A DNA stretch of 64,000 nt from Paraescarpia echinospica (GCA_020002185.1 CM034534.1:65004804-65068803); one strand, 5' to 3'; numbered from the stretch's first letter, positions 47,966 to 58,113 are shown. Numbers and translations are program-made. The notes: generated by a model not told the origin, from the sequence alone.

Positions 47966-49026
47966 CACAACGACGGCACCGATCTCGCGAACGACAGCGT
48001 CGTAGCGCCGGTCAACAATTTCCTGCATTCGATGTTCAGTCAGGTCGAAGTGACACTGAACGGCACGCTCGTGACGTCGTCGACCAATACGTACCCGTAC
48101 CGGGCCTACATCGAGACCCTGCTCAGTTACGGGTCCAACGCCAAAAGGTCGCAGCTCGAGGCCGACCTGTGGCGGAAGGACACCGCCGAGCGCATGGAGA
48201 CGAACAACAACAACAACGGCGGGTACGCGCATCGGCACAACTACATACACGGCAGACGGAAGTTCAACGTAATGGGACGCCTGCACGTCGACGTGTTCAT
48301 GCAAAACCGGTACCTGCTGAACGGCGTCGACGTAAAGGTGCGACTGGTGCGAAGCAAGGACGCCTTCGCGCTCCTAGGCGACGTCGTCGTTCCGGGGTTG
48401 AAGACTGTCCTGCTGGAGGCCTACTTGCAGGTGCGCAAAGCCAAGGTGAACTCTGCCGTCCAGCTCGGTCACATCAAGGCGCTGACGCGGGGGACGGCCA
48501 AGTATCCGATGCGCCGCGTCGACTGCAAGGTGTTCTCGATACCGCAGGGCACGATGTCGCACACGCACGAGAACGTCTACCTCGGCACGCTCCCGAGACG
48601 CGAGTTCATGTGCCTGATCGACAACGACGCCTACAACGGGACCTACGATAAAAACCCGTTGAACGCGAAGCACAACGACAAACTTTATCGCCCTCTACGT
48701 CGACGGACGCCAGGTGCCGAGCAAGCCGCAGCAGCCGGACTTCGCGCATCGGCGCTACATCCGAAGCTACATGAACCTGTTCGCGGCGACGGGGAAGGCG
48801 TACGACGACGAGGGGTTCGACGTGACGCGCGCCGAATTCGGCGACGGCTACCCCGTCTTCGGCTTCGACCTGTCGCCCGACTGCTGCAACGGCGAACAAT
48901 TCAACGTCGTGCGTAAAGGGAACCTGCGCGCCGAGATCCACTTCGCGCAGGCGCTCCCCCGGACGGTGAAAGTCGTCGTGTACGGGGAGTTCGAGACGGT
49001 GCTCAAAATCGACAAGAACCGGAACG
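47966..49026 (+). pseudogene. Major capsid protein (double jelly-roll type, F54H12.2-like)
   Basis: From GTDLANDSVVAPVNNFLHSM the frame follows the hexon-like major capsid protein: LVTSSTNTYPYRAYIETLLS, DVFMQNRYLLNGVDVKVRLV, KALTRGTAKYPMRRVDCKVF and FMCLIDNDAYNG. One extra A at 48680-48682 shifts the frame. The rest (FIALYVDGRQVPSKPQQPDF, RRYIRSYMNLFAATG, GYPVFGFDLSPD, VVVYGEFETVLKIDKNRN) continues in the frame of 48714-49370. The first ~80 residues of the family are missing through the integrase fusion, and the last residues are replaced by protease sequence. Confidence 0.85.
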
Positions 49027-49370
49027 CCTACCCGACTGCGTTCGTGTGCAACACCGACGACGGCGACGAACCGGGGGAGCACTGGGTGGCCGTCTACGTG
49101 GACGCCGACCGGCGAGGCGAGTACTTCGATTCGTACGGCCGGCCGCCGCGGCACGCCGATTTCCGCGCCTTCCTGCGCCGCAACTGCGACTCTTGGACGT
49201 ACAACGACAAGAGACTGCAGAGCGGCATATCTAACGTGTGCGGACAATATTGCGTCGCCTACCTGCTCTTACGATGCAGCGGAAAGCCGCTAAGCGGCTT
49301 CCAGTGCCTGTTCGGCCCCGATAGGGTGGCCAACGACTGTCTCGTATTCGACTGGCTAAAGCCGCATTGA
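49027..49370 (+). pseudogene. Adenain-like cysteine protease (C5), N-terminally truncated and fused to capsid protein
   Basis: In frame after the capsid end, the sequence becomes AYPTAFVCNTDDGDEPGEHW, VAVYVDADRRGEYFDSYGRP, then LQSGISNVCGQYCVAYLLLR. This is the core of the adenovirus-type maturation protease: the His of GEHWVA, the Asp of YFDSYG, the Gln of LQSG and the Cys of VCGQYC are all present. The normal N-terminal ~50 residues are absent because a deletion joined the two genes. In intact elements it would process virion proteins. Confidence 0.85.
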
Positions 49371-49646
49371 ACGTTGCTTATTATCGCTTGCTATTATTAT
49401 TATTATTATTAGACGACCGAGTATCCGAACCGACTTTGTTGGACCCGCCGGTCGCGGGCTCCTCGCTGCGCTAGGCAGGCAAGACCGAAGTAGTGAGGTT
49501 TTTGTTGTTGTAATAAATAAAACGATGAAAATTGTACCGCGTGTTCACACATATTGTTTTATTCGTACACACATACATACACTCCCTAGGGGTAGGTCCT
49601 TAGGTAGGTCCCTACCACTAGGGGTAGGGAGGAGGTCGGTCCCTTG
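49371..49646. terminator. Convergent 3' ends with poly(A) signals on both strands
   Basis: Between the plus-strand capsid/protease end and the minus-strand polymerase end. AATAAA occurs on the plus strand at 49512-49521 (two overlapping copies) and on the minus strand at 49558-49563. An (ATT)n run lies near 49395, and a CCTAGGGGTAGG palindromic repeat cluster at 49585-49632. Confidence 0.6.
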
Positions 49647-52444
49647 TTATACGAGTATCGGCGCCGTGGTGACGCCGACGTCGAGCACGCGTCGTTTGGC
49701 ATAAAAGTAGCTCAACGCCGCGCGCTCCTGAATGTACGTAACCACGGACGATTCCTTCACTTGGAAGCCGCGGTTCCAGCCGCCGGCGCTCCGTTGGCTG
49801 CGCAGCACGCCGAGGAAGGCGTTCTTGTCGACGTCGTTCTGACGCTTGCTCAGGCCCTTCGTACTGTACTTGTCGCCGCCGCCGTCGCCGTCGCCGCCGA
49901 AACAGTAGTACGGCTTGCTGCAGAGCGCGACGATTCCGCGACCGGACTATTCCTCTTTCAAGAGGCCCGGCGTTCGCTTGTCGTACCGGCGCCTTCTCGC
50001 GCAACACTCGACGGGCGCGTCCCACGCTCGGCCGGCGAGCCGGCACCGCACGTATGCCTCCGCGTGCGCGTCGTAGTGTTCCGATGGGAACCACTCGCCG
50101 CGGTGCCGAAAGTAGTGTTCGCGCTTAGCCGTCGCCACGAGCTCGTCGAGGCCGCGCCCCGCGAGGCTCAAATACGCCGAGTCCGTGTCCATCGCGCAGT
50201 ACTGGAACAGGGGGCGCGAAATGTAGGCGGCAATGAAAAAATCGTACTAAAATTCCAGCATACGCAGTTTGGTGTACTGATACACGAAGTAGCCGATCTG
50301 GACGGGCAGCGCGTACCGGACGGTTCGCTTGTTCAGCGCCACCTCGTAGAGGCCGTCGGGGACGACTACGTCGAGCTGACGGAAGCGACGATCGTTGATC
50401 AGCGTCGCGTCGCCGGCGGACGTGCAGAACTTGATGTCGCGGTGCAGGTCGACGCGCGTGATCGTTTTCCCGTAGGAACTGTTGCCGAGAAGTTTAAACG
50501 TGTCGGCGATGATGGCTTCGTCGGGGTCGGCGTCGCAGGTCGTCGCAGGTCGTCGAGGTACTCGTAGGGAAAGTGGCCCTTCGTCGCCTCGCAGCCTTAG
50601 GCCTTCAGAAACCTGGCGTAACTGACGCCGGGGGCCAGTTAGTTGGTGATGTCCAGGAACTTTAGCGTCGCCGTCGTCAGGCACATAAATTTGATCTGAC
50701 GCTTGAACGTAAACGCCGACGAGATGCTCTGCGCCTCGCTGGTCATGAACAGGGGCGTCAGATATTTCTTGACGACGTTCAAGTCGTACTTGCCCGAATT
50801 GAAGCCGAGGACGGGGAGGCGGCGCAGGTGCTTCCACAGTCGGTCGCCGAGCACCGTGTACGGGCTCTTATTGAGCGCCGCCTCCGCCGCCGTCGCGCGC
50901 GCTCGCCATTCGTCGTCGAGCGCGGCGATCGCCTCGAAGGTCACATCGAAAGACGGCTGCAGAGCCGCGCACGCCGCCTCGCTCTTGGCCTGCAGGGCTT
51001 CGATCAAGCGTTTCGCGAGATCGCCCGAATCGCCGGACGTGACGAAGCAGCGCGCCGTCTCGTACCCGGGGACGTTCGAGGCGACGCTCACTCTGAGTTG
51101 CTCGTGTTGCGCAATCCACCGGCATTTAGCGCTGACCGCCGGCAGGTGGCGATCGTCGAAGTAGCACTCGAAGTCGTACGTCGCCCTGTACGGGTAGTAG
51201 CGCAAGAGTTCGTCCACGTAGACGCTCTCGTCCTCCAGCTGTTGAAACACGCACGGCGTCGGATGGTAGACGCCGCCGGGAAAGACGTGGTGAACGCCGT
51301 CCTCGCACGTCGCCTCGTGACGCCGCAGCCGATGGGCTGTCGGCCACAGCGCATCGCCGCACATGCCGCATAGGTACGAGCGACAGAACAGCGACACGTC
51401 GGTTATGAAGGAATAGTGCGTCTCGAGCAGATTGACGCTGATGGTAGTCGGGTAGCGTTGGAGGGAGCGGCGGACCACTTCAGCGGCGGTGCCCTCCGCC
51501 GTCAGTCGATATACGGTGACATTCGTTTCGAAGACCGCCTCCACCCGGCCGAGTTCGTTCAGCGGGACTCCGGCGAACTCGTACTAGGGTTGGCCGCCGG
51601 CGCCGACGCTGTAGTCGGCGTAGAGCCTTAAGGCCGCGGTCGTCAAATTGGCTGCGCGGAAGTCGGCGCCCCGATGCAGCGCCAGACAGCGGAAGAGGCA
51701 CAGTTTGTCGGCGTACGGTTGGCCGTGGCGATCGTTCACTAGGCTGATGAGCGCCGCGTTGCGGTGCAGATAGTCAGGGAGTCGCTGCTGGTGTGCGCAC
51801 CCGATAGGATGGCTGCTGATGGCGTTGAGGAAGTACGTAACGTTCGTTACCAACTCGGCGATCCACCTCGAGTCGGGTCGCTGCGCGATCACGTACTGCA
51901 GAACGTCGGGCTGCCGGGCGGCGTCGAGGAAACGTTCGAACGACGCGGCGTCGGAAACGAGGACGGGCGACTCGAGATAGCGTCCGTAACAGTTACACGA
52001 AGAATGGTAGTACCGGAGTCGGCTCTTCTCCCTGTGGCGAAGGATAAACCCGTACGATGAATTTATTTTAAAGGCCCGAGTCTGCGCCTCGAACATCAGT
52101 CGTAGTTGGGCTTCGTGCGCGGCCGTGTCCAAACGGCCGGACAAATGGAAAATATACCTAGATTGGACGGGTCCGCGCATTACAGACGTACGGATGCTCG
52201 CCCTGTGTTCGCGCACGGCGCGCCGTAGGTCATCGTCATCATCATCATCGCGCGCCGACGATGACGACGGCTGTGCATCGCGACACAAATTTAAATGGCG
52301 CAACATATCAGCGTGCCTGCCGAATGATCGATTGAATTTCGGACATGCCTCATTGCCGCCTCCGCCGACGCATGTTTTCAGATGCCGCACCATACTAGAA
52401 TGATGGAGGAACGATCAATCACATTTCGGGCACGCGTGCATCAT
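49647..52444 (-). pseudogene. Protein-primed-type DNA polymerase B of Polinton, multiply broken
   Basis: From ATG at 52444 the frame opens with two C2HC finger-like units (CPKFNRSFGRHADMLRHLNL), with a TGA at 52415. The conserved Polinton-pol N-terminal region follows (LCLFRCLALHRGAD, YSFITDVSLFCRSYLCGMCG). Exonuclease motif I is ATYDFECYF and motif II is GFNSGKYDL. After HFPYEYLDDL (~50550) there is a deletion: the third exonuclease motif and polymerase motif A are missing. Motif B (KLLGNSSYGKT) and motif C (MDTDSAYL) follow, then YSTKGLSKRQND and the family's C-terminal YPKR-like end. Stops lie at 51584, 50639, ~50600, 50247 and 49947. It cannot be active. Confidence 0.9.
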
Positions 52445-53605
52445 CGGTGCAGAACGCGCGTTCGTACTAGTCGAGCTCGGAACACTATTAACTACGACGA
52501 ATTTCGCCGACACGGCTTATAAGGCCGCGCTTAACGACCACTAGGGGGAGCTGCCGCCTTTTTTTCTGAACGGCGGTTTTCTCGCAGTTTGTTTGGAGCA
52601 CGGAACGCTATTAACTACGACGAATCGGCGACACCGCTTATAAGGACGGCGGTTTTCTCGCAGCGCCAAGTTTGTTTGTTTGTTTGTTTCACTGGAATCG
52701 TAGTGCGCGGCCGTCAAGTTTGTTTGTTTGTTTTCCCCCGGGATGGTCGTCAGGTGGCAGCGCTGACGACTACCACGTCCGTTAGCTGAATGGACCGAGG
52801 CATAGTTTTTGTTTACGTGGCCGTCAGGTGGCAGCGCTGTCGATTTCGCCGTCCGTTAGCTGATTAGACCGAGGCAAAGTTTGTTTACTGGGGCCGTCAG
52901 GTGGCAGTGGTGTCGACTACCACGTCCGTTACTGAATGAGAGATGTTGGCGCAGCAGCAGCAGCGGCGGCGGAGGGGGAAGCGACGACGCACTGAATGGC
53001 AGCAACGTTTTTTGGCTTGCGATGGCGCAGAGTGTCGACAACATTTTTTGATACGTTTTATTAAGCAACATACATCACCACAGTAAGGCTTTATGCCACA
53101 GCGAATTATGTAAACAAACCGCGGTACTACAGTAAAGAGGCTTCATGCCACAGCAGGGTAAATAATAATAATAAGGCTTTACGGCCGCAACAGCGGAATA
53201 TAGGCCACTCGATTAATATTCAATTCGGCACTGCTTCAGCAGGATGTAATGTTCATCGGTGTAAATAAACCGGCACTGCTACAGCGGGGCAAATACAACT
53301 ACTCAGCGCTAGTCAGCACTGCTACATCGGGGAAAATGCTACACAGTAATAAGGCTTTATGCCATAGCGGAATGCAAATATACTGTTCAATTCGGCCCTG
53401 CTAATGTTCATCGGTGTACGTAATAAGGCTTTATGCCATAGCGGAATGCAAATATAATGTTCAATTCGGCACTACTAAATGTTCATCGGCGAAAATACAT
53501 ATTAAGCGTTCGGCGGAGAAAACGTCGCCCCATCAGTCGGCGATGCATGCCCTTTTCAACAGGTAATGCTGTACGGCCACTTCCAAGAGCGGAGGAAACG
53601 TCGCC
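52445..53605. repeat. Repeat-rich non-coding spacer of the Polinton
   Basis: A ~105-bp direct repeat (CTATTAACTACGACGAAT... CTTATAAGG) occurs at ~52472 and ~52605. Three copies of a ~75-85-bp unit around GTCAGGTGGCAGCGCTG and CCGTCCGTTAGCTGA lie at ~52745-52940. AATAAGGCTTTATGCCATAG words recur at ~53080-53460, and a ~68-bp tandem duplication spans 53517-53655. The CTTATAAGG words could be promoter elements for the polymerase gene. No coding sequence is supported. Confidence 0.7.
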
Positions 53606-53608
53606 CCA

Positions 53609-53835
53609 TCAGTCGGCGAGGCATGCCCTTTTCAACAAGTAATGCTGTACGGCCACTTCCAAGAGCGAACGATCGAACGTCGCCGTCCAATCCGTCCCCA
53701 TGAGCAAGTCGGCCACTTTGCGCATGAGGGCGCACTCCGAAACGCGATCGCCGCGCACGCAACGTTCTTCCAGTACCGAGAGCAAACGAATAGCGCGAAA
53801 CAACAATGTCTGCTGCAGAAAGCTGTCGAGTGCCA
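53609..53835 (-). CDS. RPA-like accessory gene, terminal exon
   Basis: Acceptor T-run plus CAG at 53836-53840. The exon encodes ALDSFLQQTLLFRAIRLLSV, then RVSECALMRKVADLLMGTDW and SLLEVAVQHYLLKRACLAD before TGA. The helix-rich, leucine-rich composition looks like genuine protein. Phase 1 agrees with the strong donor GTGAGT at 53960. I do not recognise the domain. Confidence 0.6.
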
Positions 53836-53960
53836 CTGAAAAAAAAACACATTCAGGGCCGCCACGTTTTCGTATAGAAGGTTGTACCGTCGGCTCGGCT
53901 TCCTTCCCCTATAGCCGCACATGTGAACGAAGGGGCACCCTTCCTCGGGAGGGCACTCAC

Positions 53961-54453
53961 CACATTCTTGGCGCGCGCTGTCCATTACCCGTTCGCCGAC
54001 TATCTCGGCAAAGGTGGACATCATGCATCGTTGCCGGCCGGCGTACGAATGGAGGACGCTCCATTCCGAGTCGGCCTGAAGAGTGCCCACGATCACGGGC
54101 TTTCTGTCGCGGGCCCACGGTATAAAGTCCTCTGACGATACAGACAACACGTCCAGATGTAATGAAGGCGATGGTAGTGATGCTACTATTGTCGGCACCA
54201 CCGGGGTTAATGTAACGTACGTGGGAGCAGCGTCGTTCACCAGCGAGCGCGGCGGAATGGGCTGCGTGTCTTCATCAGTGAGGCGCGGCCGATACGTCGA
54301 CGTTTCTCTCGTCAGCGAGGGAGGAAACCGCGTGTCGGCGTCAGCGAAGCATGGACGAGGAGGAGGAGGCGTTTCCTTCTTAGCGCGCTTCTCGTCGGGG
54401 GGCGCGCACTCATCATCGAGAATGCCACGCAAAGCAGCGGCAATTACAACGTC
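53961..54453 (-). CDS. RPA-like accessory gene, middle exon
   Basis: Begins after TTTCTGTAG with DVVIAAALRGILDDECAPPD. It contains a proline/threonine-rich disordered stretch (KKETPPPPRPCF, TYVTLTPVVPTIVAS) and ends with VIVGTLQADSEWSV, FAEIVGERVMDSARQEC at the donor GTGAGT. The 493-nt length gives phase 0 in, phase 1 out, matching both neighbours. Function unknown. Confidence 0.6.
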
Positions 54454-54505
54454 CTACAGAAAGCAATAACCAAGCGTTAGTCATTCAAGAGTGAACATCG
54501 TATAC
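54454..54505 (-). other. 52-nt mini-intron in the RPA-like gene
   Basis: GTATAC at the 5' end, TGACTAAC about 25 nt before the acceptor, pyrimidine stretch and GTAG at the 3' end. It contains an in-frame stop, and removing it joins two protein-like frames. A second intron (53836-53960, 125 nt) has GTGAGT and a T-rich CAG end. Confidence 0.65.
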
Positions 54506-55217
54506 GCGCGCCTCGGGTTCGCTCGCCTTCTTCGATACGACCCGCACATCACGGACAGTATACGTGTCCAGTATACCGCCCCACACGACCTGATGCACGG
54601 TCATCTCCAAGACTGTGCCGATCAGGCTCGCCACAAAGCTGTTGCGCAACTGGTCTGACAACAGGCTAGACACATGCTCGGCATCGAAATCGCCGTTCGA
54701 CAATATCGCTTCGTCGAGCAGCGTAAGCCAAATGCCGGCCTCAGCGTCGTCATCGTCAGCGTCGTCGACGCCGTGCCCTTCCACTAGGACGCGCACCGAA
54801 AAATACTTCTTCGGCTTTGCCTGCACGCCATGTACAACGCACACCCTACTACCGCTTTCAAGGCCTCGCACTTTGCGCTTACAACCGGAACAGCCGATGT
54901 ACGTGCATTTACTTTTCCATCCAACGCCAACGATTGTTACGGGCGTAATAAACTTATACGTGCCATCGCAGGCTAGCACGAACTCTTTCAGAGATACCTC
55001 GGGCGTCGGTACGCCCGCACTCACCACGGCCTCGAAAGACGACTCCGACTTAGTAGGCGCTGCGTCGGTAGTCGGAATCATCGACCCCTTCGTGGCGGCC
55101 GCCGAAGGAAGTTTCGTTTTGCCGCCAGACGACACCGCGATAGTTGGCATCGCCTTCGACTTGCCCTTCTTCGGGGCCTCTCCGTGAACAAGTGGAGCTA
55201 TGGTCAACAACGCTCTG
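54506..55217 (-). CDS. RPA-like single-strand DNA-binding (OB-fold) protein, main exon
   Basis: Read leftwards from a probable TTGCAG acceptor near 55218. Lysine-rich linker, then SLKEFVLACDGTYKFITPVT, a four-Cys cluster CTYIGCSGCKRKVRGLESGS followed by RVCVVHG, and KKYFSVRVLVEGHG...IWLTLLDEAILSN..AEHVSSLLSDQLRNSFVASLIG, ending VYTVRDVR-like. This is the pattern of the RPA70 C-terminal OB fold with its zinc ribbon, which binds single-stranded DNA during replication. A 52-nt intron (54454-54505: GTATAC donor, TGACTAAC branch-like site, TGTAG acceptor) joins it to the next exon in phase 0. The upstream exon and start are not identified. Confidence 0.68.
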
Positions 55218-55653
55218 CAACGGCAACAACACACAAAGTTACTGCAACGGTAACATCACCACACCGACGATACATAGGCATTCTCCGCCCGACCCTCTAT
55301 ATAGCCGCTTTGCACGCGGTCACCATGAGCTCGCGCACACGCGCCAGAAAACAGCCGATTCTTACAAGGTTACTAAAACTGAAAAAACCCTCTCGGTCAG
55401 CCTAGTGCACAAACAGAACGCCGCTTTTATTTTCTAATATAAGCTTACCATACGATTCTCCAATCCCTACTGTGTATTATAGACCGCTTAGTTTGCGCGT
55501 ATTTCACTTTTAACTGCCGTTTTAGACACTTACAAACAGTTACATAAGCGCCTTATATAACCAGTGACGTCAGCCACTTATGTAAGCCTACGGCGTACGT
55601 GTCTAGACCGCTACACGTTGCCGCGCGAAACAACTGCGCAATTCATTTCTCAC

Positions 55654-55722
55654 GATGGAGCCCCACAATGAAGGTCGCAACTCTACGGCTGACGATTCGA
55701 GCCCCCGACAACCACAAGACAG
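55654..55722 (+). CDS. Proline-rich accessory gene, putative first exon
   Basis: ATG in the context ACGATGG opens MEPHNEGRNSTADDSSPRQP and ends at the donor AG/GTACGT. The next exon candidate (55838-55913) starts after TTTTTTACAG in matching phase and ends at AG/GTACTT. Low-complexity, Pro/Arg/Ala-rich product; no family recognised. Confidence 0.5.
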
Positions 55723-55837
55723 GTACGTTTTCCTAATTCACCTAACACGGCTTTCCTTCGTGTCACTACACATTACTATAACTGCTTTCTTTTCTTTTTC
55801 CAACGTCCACTAACTAATTTTTTGCTTTTTTTACAGT

Positions 55838-55913
55838 GGACGCGCCGCAAACGCCGCCGCAAGTAGTGCGCCGTCTCCACGAACCCGACCCCGACCCCAA
55901 CGCCCCGGAGAAA
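55838..55913 (+). CDS. Proline-rich accessory gene, putative second exon
   Basis: Between a TTTTTTACAG acceptor and GTACTTTTCC donor. The phase that continues exon 1 gives an Ala/Arg/Pro-rich stretch (GRAANAAASSAPSPRTRPRP). The rhythm of short introns with GTAC/GTAT donors matches that of the minus-strand RPA-like gene next door. Confidence 0.45.
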
Positions 55914-55984
55914 GGTACTTTTCCTCCTTCAACGATAATATTTAAATATAAAATAACGCTTCCAATTTACTATAACTGCTAATA

Positions 55985-56275
55985 TCTTACCTTTATTTAC
56001 AGACGCCCCATTACGGGTTTTGATGAAGACTACAACCGCTTTCTTTTTCAACGTCATTAATCTACCTTTATTTACTGACGCCTCATTACGGGCTTTGATG
56101 AATACTATAGCTGCTTTTCCAGGTTAACGTGCGCCCCTCTAAGCGGTTATTTACAGGCGCCCCGTTACAGACTTTGAAGAATACTATAGCTGCTTTTCAG
56201 GCCCCACTAAACGGAATTTACAGACGCACCATTACTTTAATAATAACAATAGCTACTTTTCATATTTGCAGACGC
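55985..56275. repeat. Tandem repeat of acceptor plus exon start, about five copies
   Basis: Roughly 60-80-bp units, each with TTTATTTACAG (or a decayed version) followed by ACGCCCCATTACGGGCTTTGATGAA and ACTATAGCTGCTTTT. Each copy repeats a splice acceptor and the first codons of the following exon (RRPITGFDE-like). The last member (56273 on) reads into the long open exon. Confidence 0.75.
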
Positions 56276-56931
56276 CACATTGCGGGCTTTGACACCCTCC
56301 AGTTAGCGCAGGCGCGCACCCTTGCGCTCCCCTCTCGACGGAATGGCTTTGTGCCGCCGACGGGGATGCGCCCGACCGATGAAATTTTAGTGGATAGAAC
56401 CCCGCAAGAAAATAGGCCTGGCGGCACAGTATACATTGCTCGCCGCCGTCGACGCCTCCTACCGAAAACAACTAACACAACTGCTTTCCTTTCCCCAACA
56501 GGGCCACCACGAATCATATATACCTCATATCACCGGAACTCTCTCATCGAACGTGCGCCATAGGCCGGGGCGTTTACCTTCACTTCATCGAGCCACCACA
56601 TCGCCGCATTGTTTTCGCTCCGACGCCAACTTCACTTCCAACATTATCAGTAGACCCGACATTACACGACACCGCCGAAACACAAGACACCGACGACGAC
56701 GAACTATTCTTGCAATTTCTTGACATCGCCCCCGAAACATTCACACCCGAACCAGAAGACACCACTTTCACATCTGCACCCATATTCTTTACGCCTCGTT
56801 TTCTCGCCCCATCACTCGGACCACCCATGCCAGCCCACCTTTCTGTACATTTAGGTTTTCCCCCACAACCCCCCGGCCGCAACGGATTCGGGCCACCACC
56901 ACCACCATCCGAACGCCCCCATCAATGATTC
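56274..56931 (+). CDS. Proline-rich accessory gene, 3' region (exon structure uncertain)
   Basis: From ATTTGCAG the frame reads RRHIAGFDTLQLAQARTLAL, then GMRPTDEILVDRTPQENRPG, and can run to 56563. A candidate intron (GTATAC at ~56428, AACTAAC branch-like site, CCCCAACAG at ~56501) leads to a downstream frame with DTDDDELFLQFLDIAPETFT and a proline-rich end (PPQPPGRNGFGPPPPPSERP) before TGA at ~56926. The phases do not join cleanly, so there may be another shift. The acidic-plus-proline pattern could suit a regulatory or scaffold protein, but I recognise no family. Confidence 0.4.
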
Positions 56932-57639
56932 CCACCGCCCCCATAGCACCGACATCATCATAATAAAATTTATATTTTCTCACCGTTTGTTTCTCTCTTT
57001 CTTTTCGCACAATATCCGCCACCAGCATTCCAACTAATGCACACATAACACCATTCCAAATAATGCACTGTCTATATTCCAACTAACGCACAAACACATT
57101 CGTCGCTGCGCACGTCAGCTTATTCTGACAGCCAATACTCTGGCCCCAGCGCGATATAACATGTCTCCAGCACCACAAGCCTAATTCACAAGTATCAGCT
57201 GTTACCGAACATCAGCTGTTACCGAACGCCTGTCTATAGTCCAACTAGCGCGCAAACACACCGCATATCCTGGTGCACGGCCAGCTTATTCTGACAGCCG
57301 AAATAAACATTTCTCCGGCTTCCCACAAACCCCGCTTAACGCTCATACACATTCGTTGCATACATTCTGACAGCAAACCCACACGCCGACATACGATACC
57401 CTATTCGGCAGTGAGTCGTGAAAACTAGGCCACCCGATTAACCTCGCTGATCTCCACTCCGCCAGTCACCACGCCGCGCAAACTGATCCGTCCGATTAAC
57501 CTCGCTGATCCACCTCGCCCGCCACTGCACCGAATTACAGCCTAGAAGCACCTAGAGGCTTCTAGAAGCACCTAGAAGCTTCCCCACTCCCCGTATACCT
57601 AATTGATACTAATTAGTTGAGAATTACTATTTTTAGTTA

Positions 57640-57955
57640 TTGCTAACGCTCTCCTCCAATGATTGCGCTACTCACTTGTTGCTAATTAGTATTTAATTAC
57701 CCTAATTAGTCACTAAATGACTAATTACTATTTTAACCTTATAGCTAGTGCTGCCCTCTAGTGAATGCGCTACTCACTTGTTGCTAATTAGAATTTAATT
57801 ACCCTAATTAGTCACTAAATGACTATTTACTATTTTTACCTTATTGCTGGAGCTGCCCTCTAGTGAATGCGCTACTCACTTGTTGCTAATTAGTACTTAA
57901 TTACCCTAATTAATTACCTAAATAGTACCTGATTAGTCACTAGATGTCGACACAC
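57640..57955. repeat. ~105-bp tandem repeats at the inner edge of the right TIR
   Basis: Three copies of a unit with CTCTAGTGAATGCGCTACTC, ACTTGTTGCTAATTAG and AATTACCCTAATTAGTCACT. The left TIR has only a partial single counterpart, so the arms are asymmetric here. Shorter CTAGAAGC repeats precede it at 57540-57582. Confidence 0.85.
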
Positions 57956-58107
57956 TCTTTCTTCCGTGGAACCCATCAATCACTTTTTTTTGACACATTC
58001 CAAAGACACAACATACTGCTAAAAAACGTAGGAATTCTACTTATAAAAAGCGAACAACCCTTTGATCTCGGTTCATGACCCGGGCTCGATCGAACTTCCT
58101 TACTACT
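57905..58107. repeat. Right terminal inverted repeat of Polinton copy 1
   Basis: Reverse complement of 44951-45155, ending CCTTACTACT. Confidence 0.92.
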
Positions 58108-58113
58108 CAGAAG
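58108..58113. repeat. Target-site duplication CAGAAG, right
   Basis: Identical to 44945-44950. Confidence 0.92.

Larger units (their letters stand above)
44951..58107. mobile_element. Polinton/Maverick (adintovirus-like) element, copy 1, end to end
   Basis: 13.16 kb bounded by terminal inverted repeats that begin AGTAGTAAGG and by a perfect 6-bp target duplication. Gene content is typical: integrase, packaging ATPase, major capsid protein, adenain-like protease and family-B DNA polymerase, with NADAR, RPA-like and proline-rich accessory genes. The core is much richer in GC than the surrounding host DNA. Most core genes contain stops, frameshifts or deletions, so the element is a fossil that cannot make virions on its own. 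It sits in an intron of gene B. Confidence 0.93.

Noticed and set aside
49644..50567. 307-codon plus-strand frame
   Set aside because: It is antisense to DNA polymerase motifs B and C, which are clearly real on the minus strand. High GC content keeps the shadow open. Frames at 50703-51373 and 51764-52060 are rejected likewise.
55144..55437. Plus-strand frame with MASPSTCPSSGPLREQVE
   Set aside because: It overlaps the RPA-like exon on the opposite strand and has no recognisable features.
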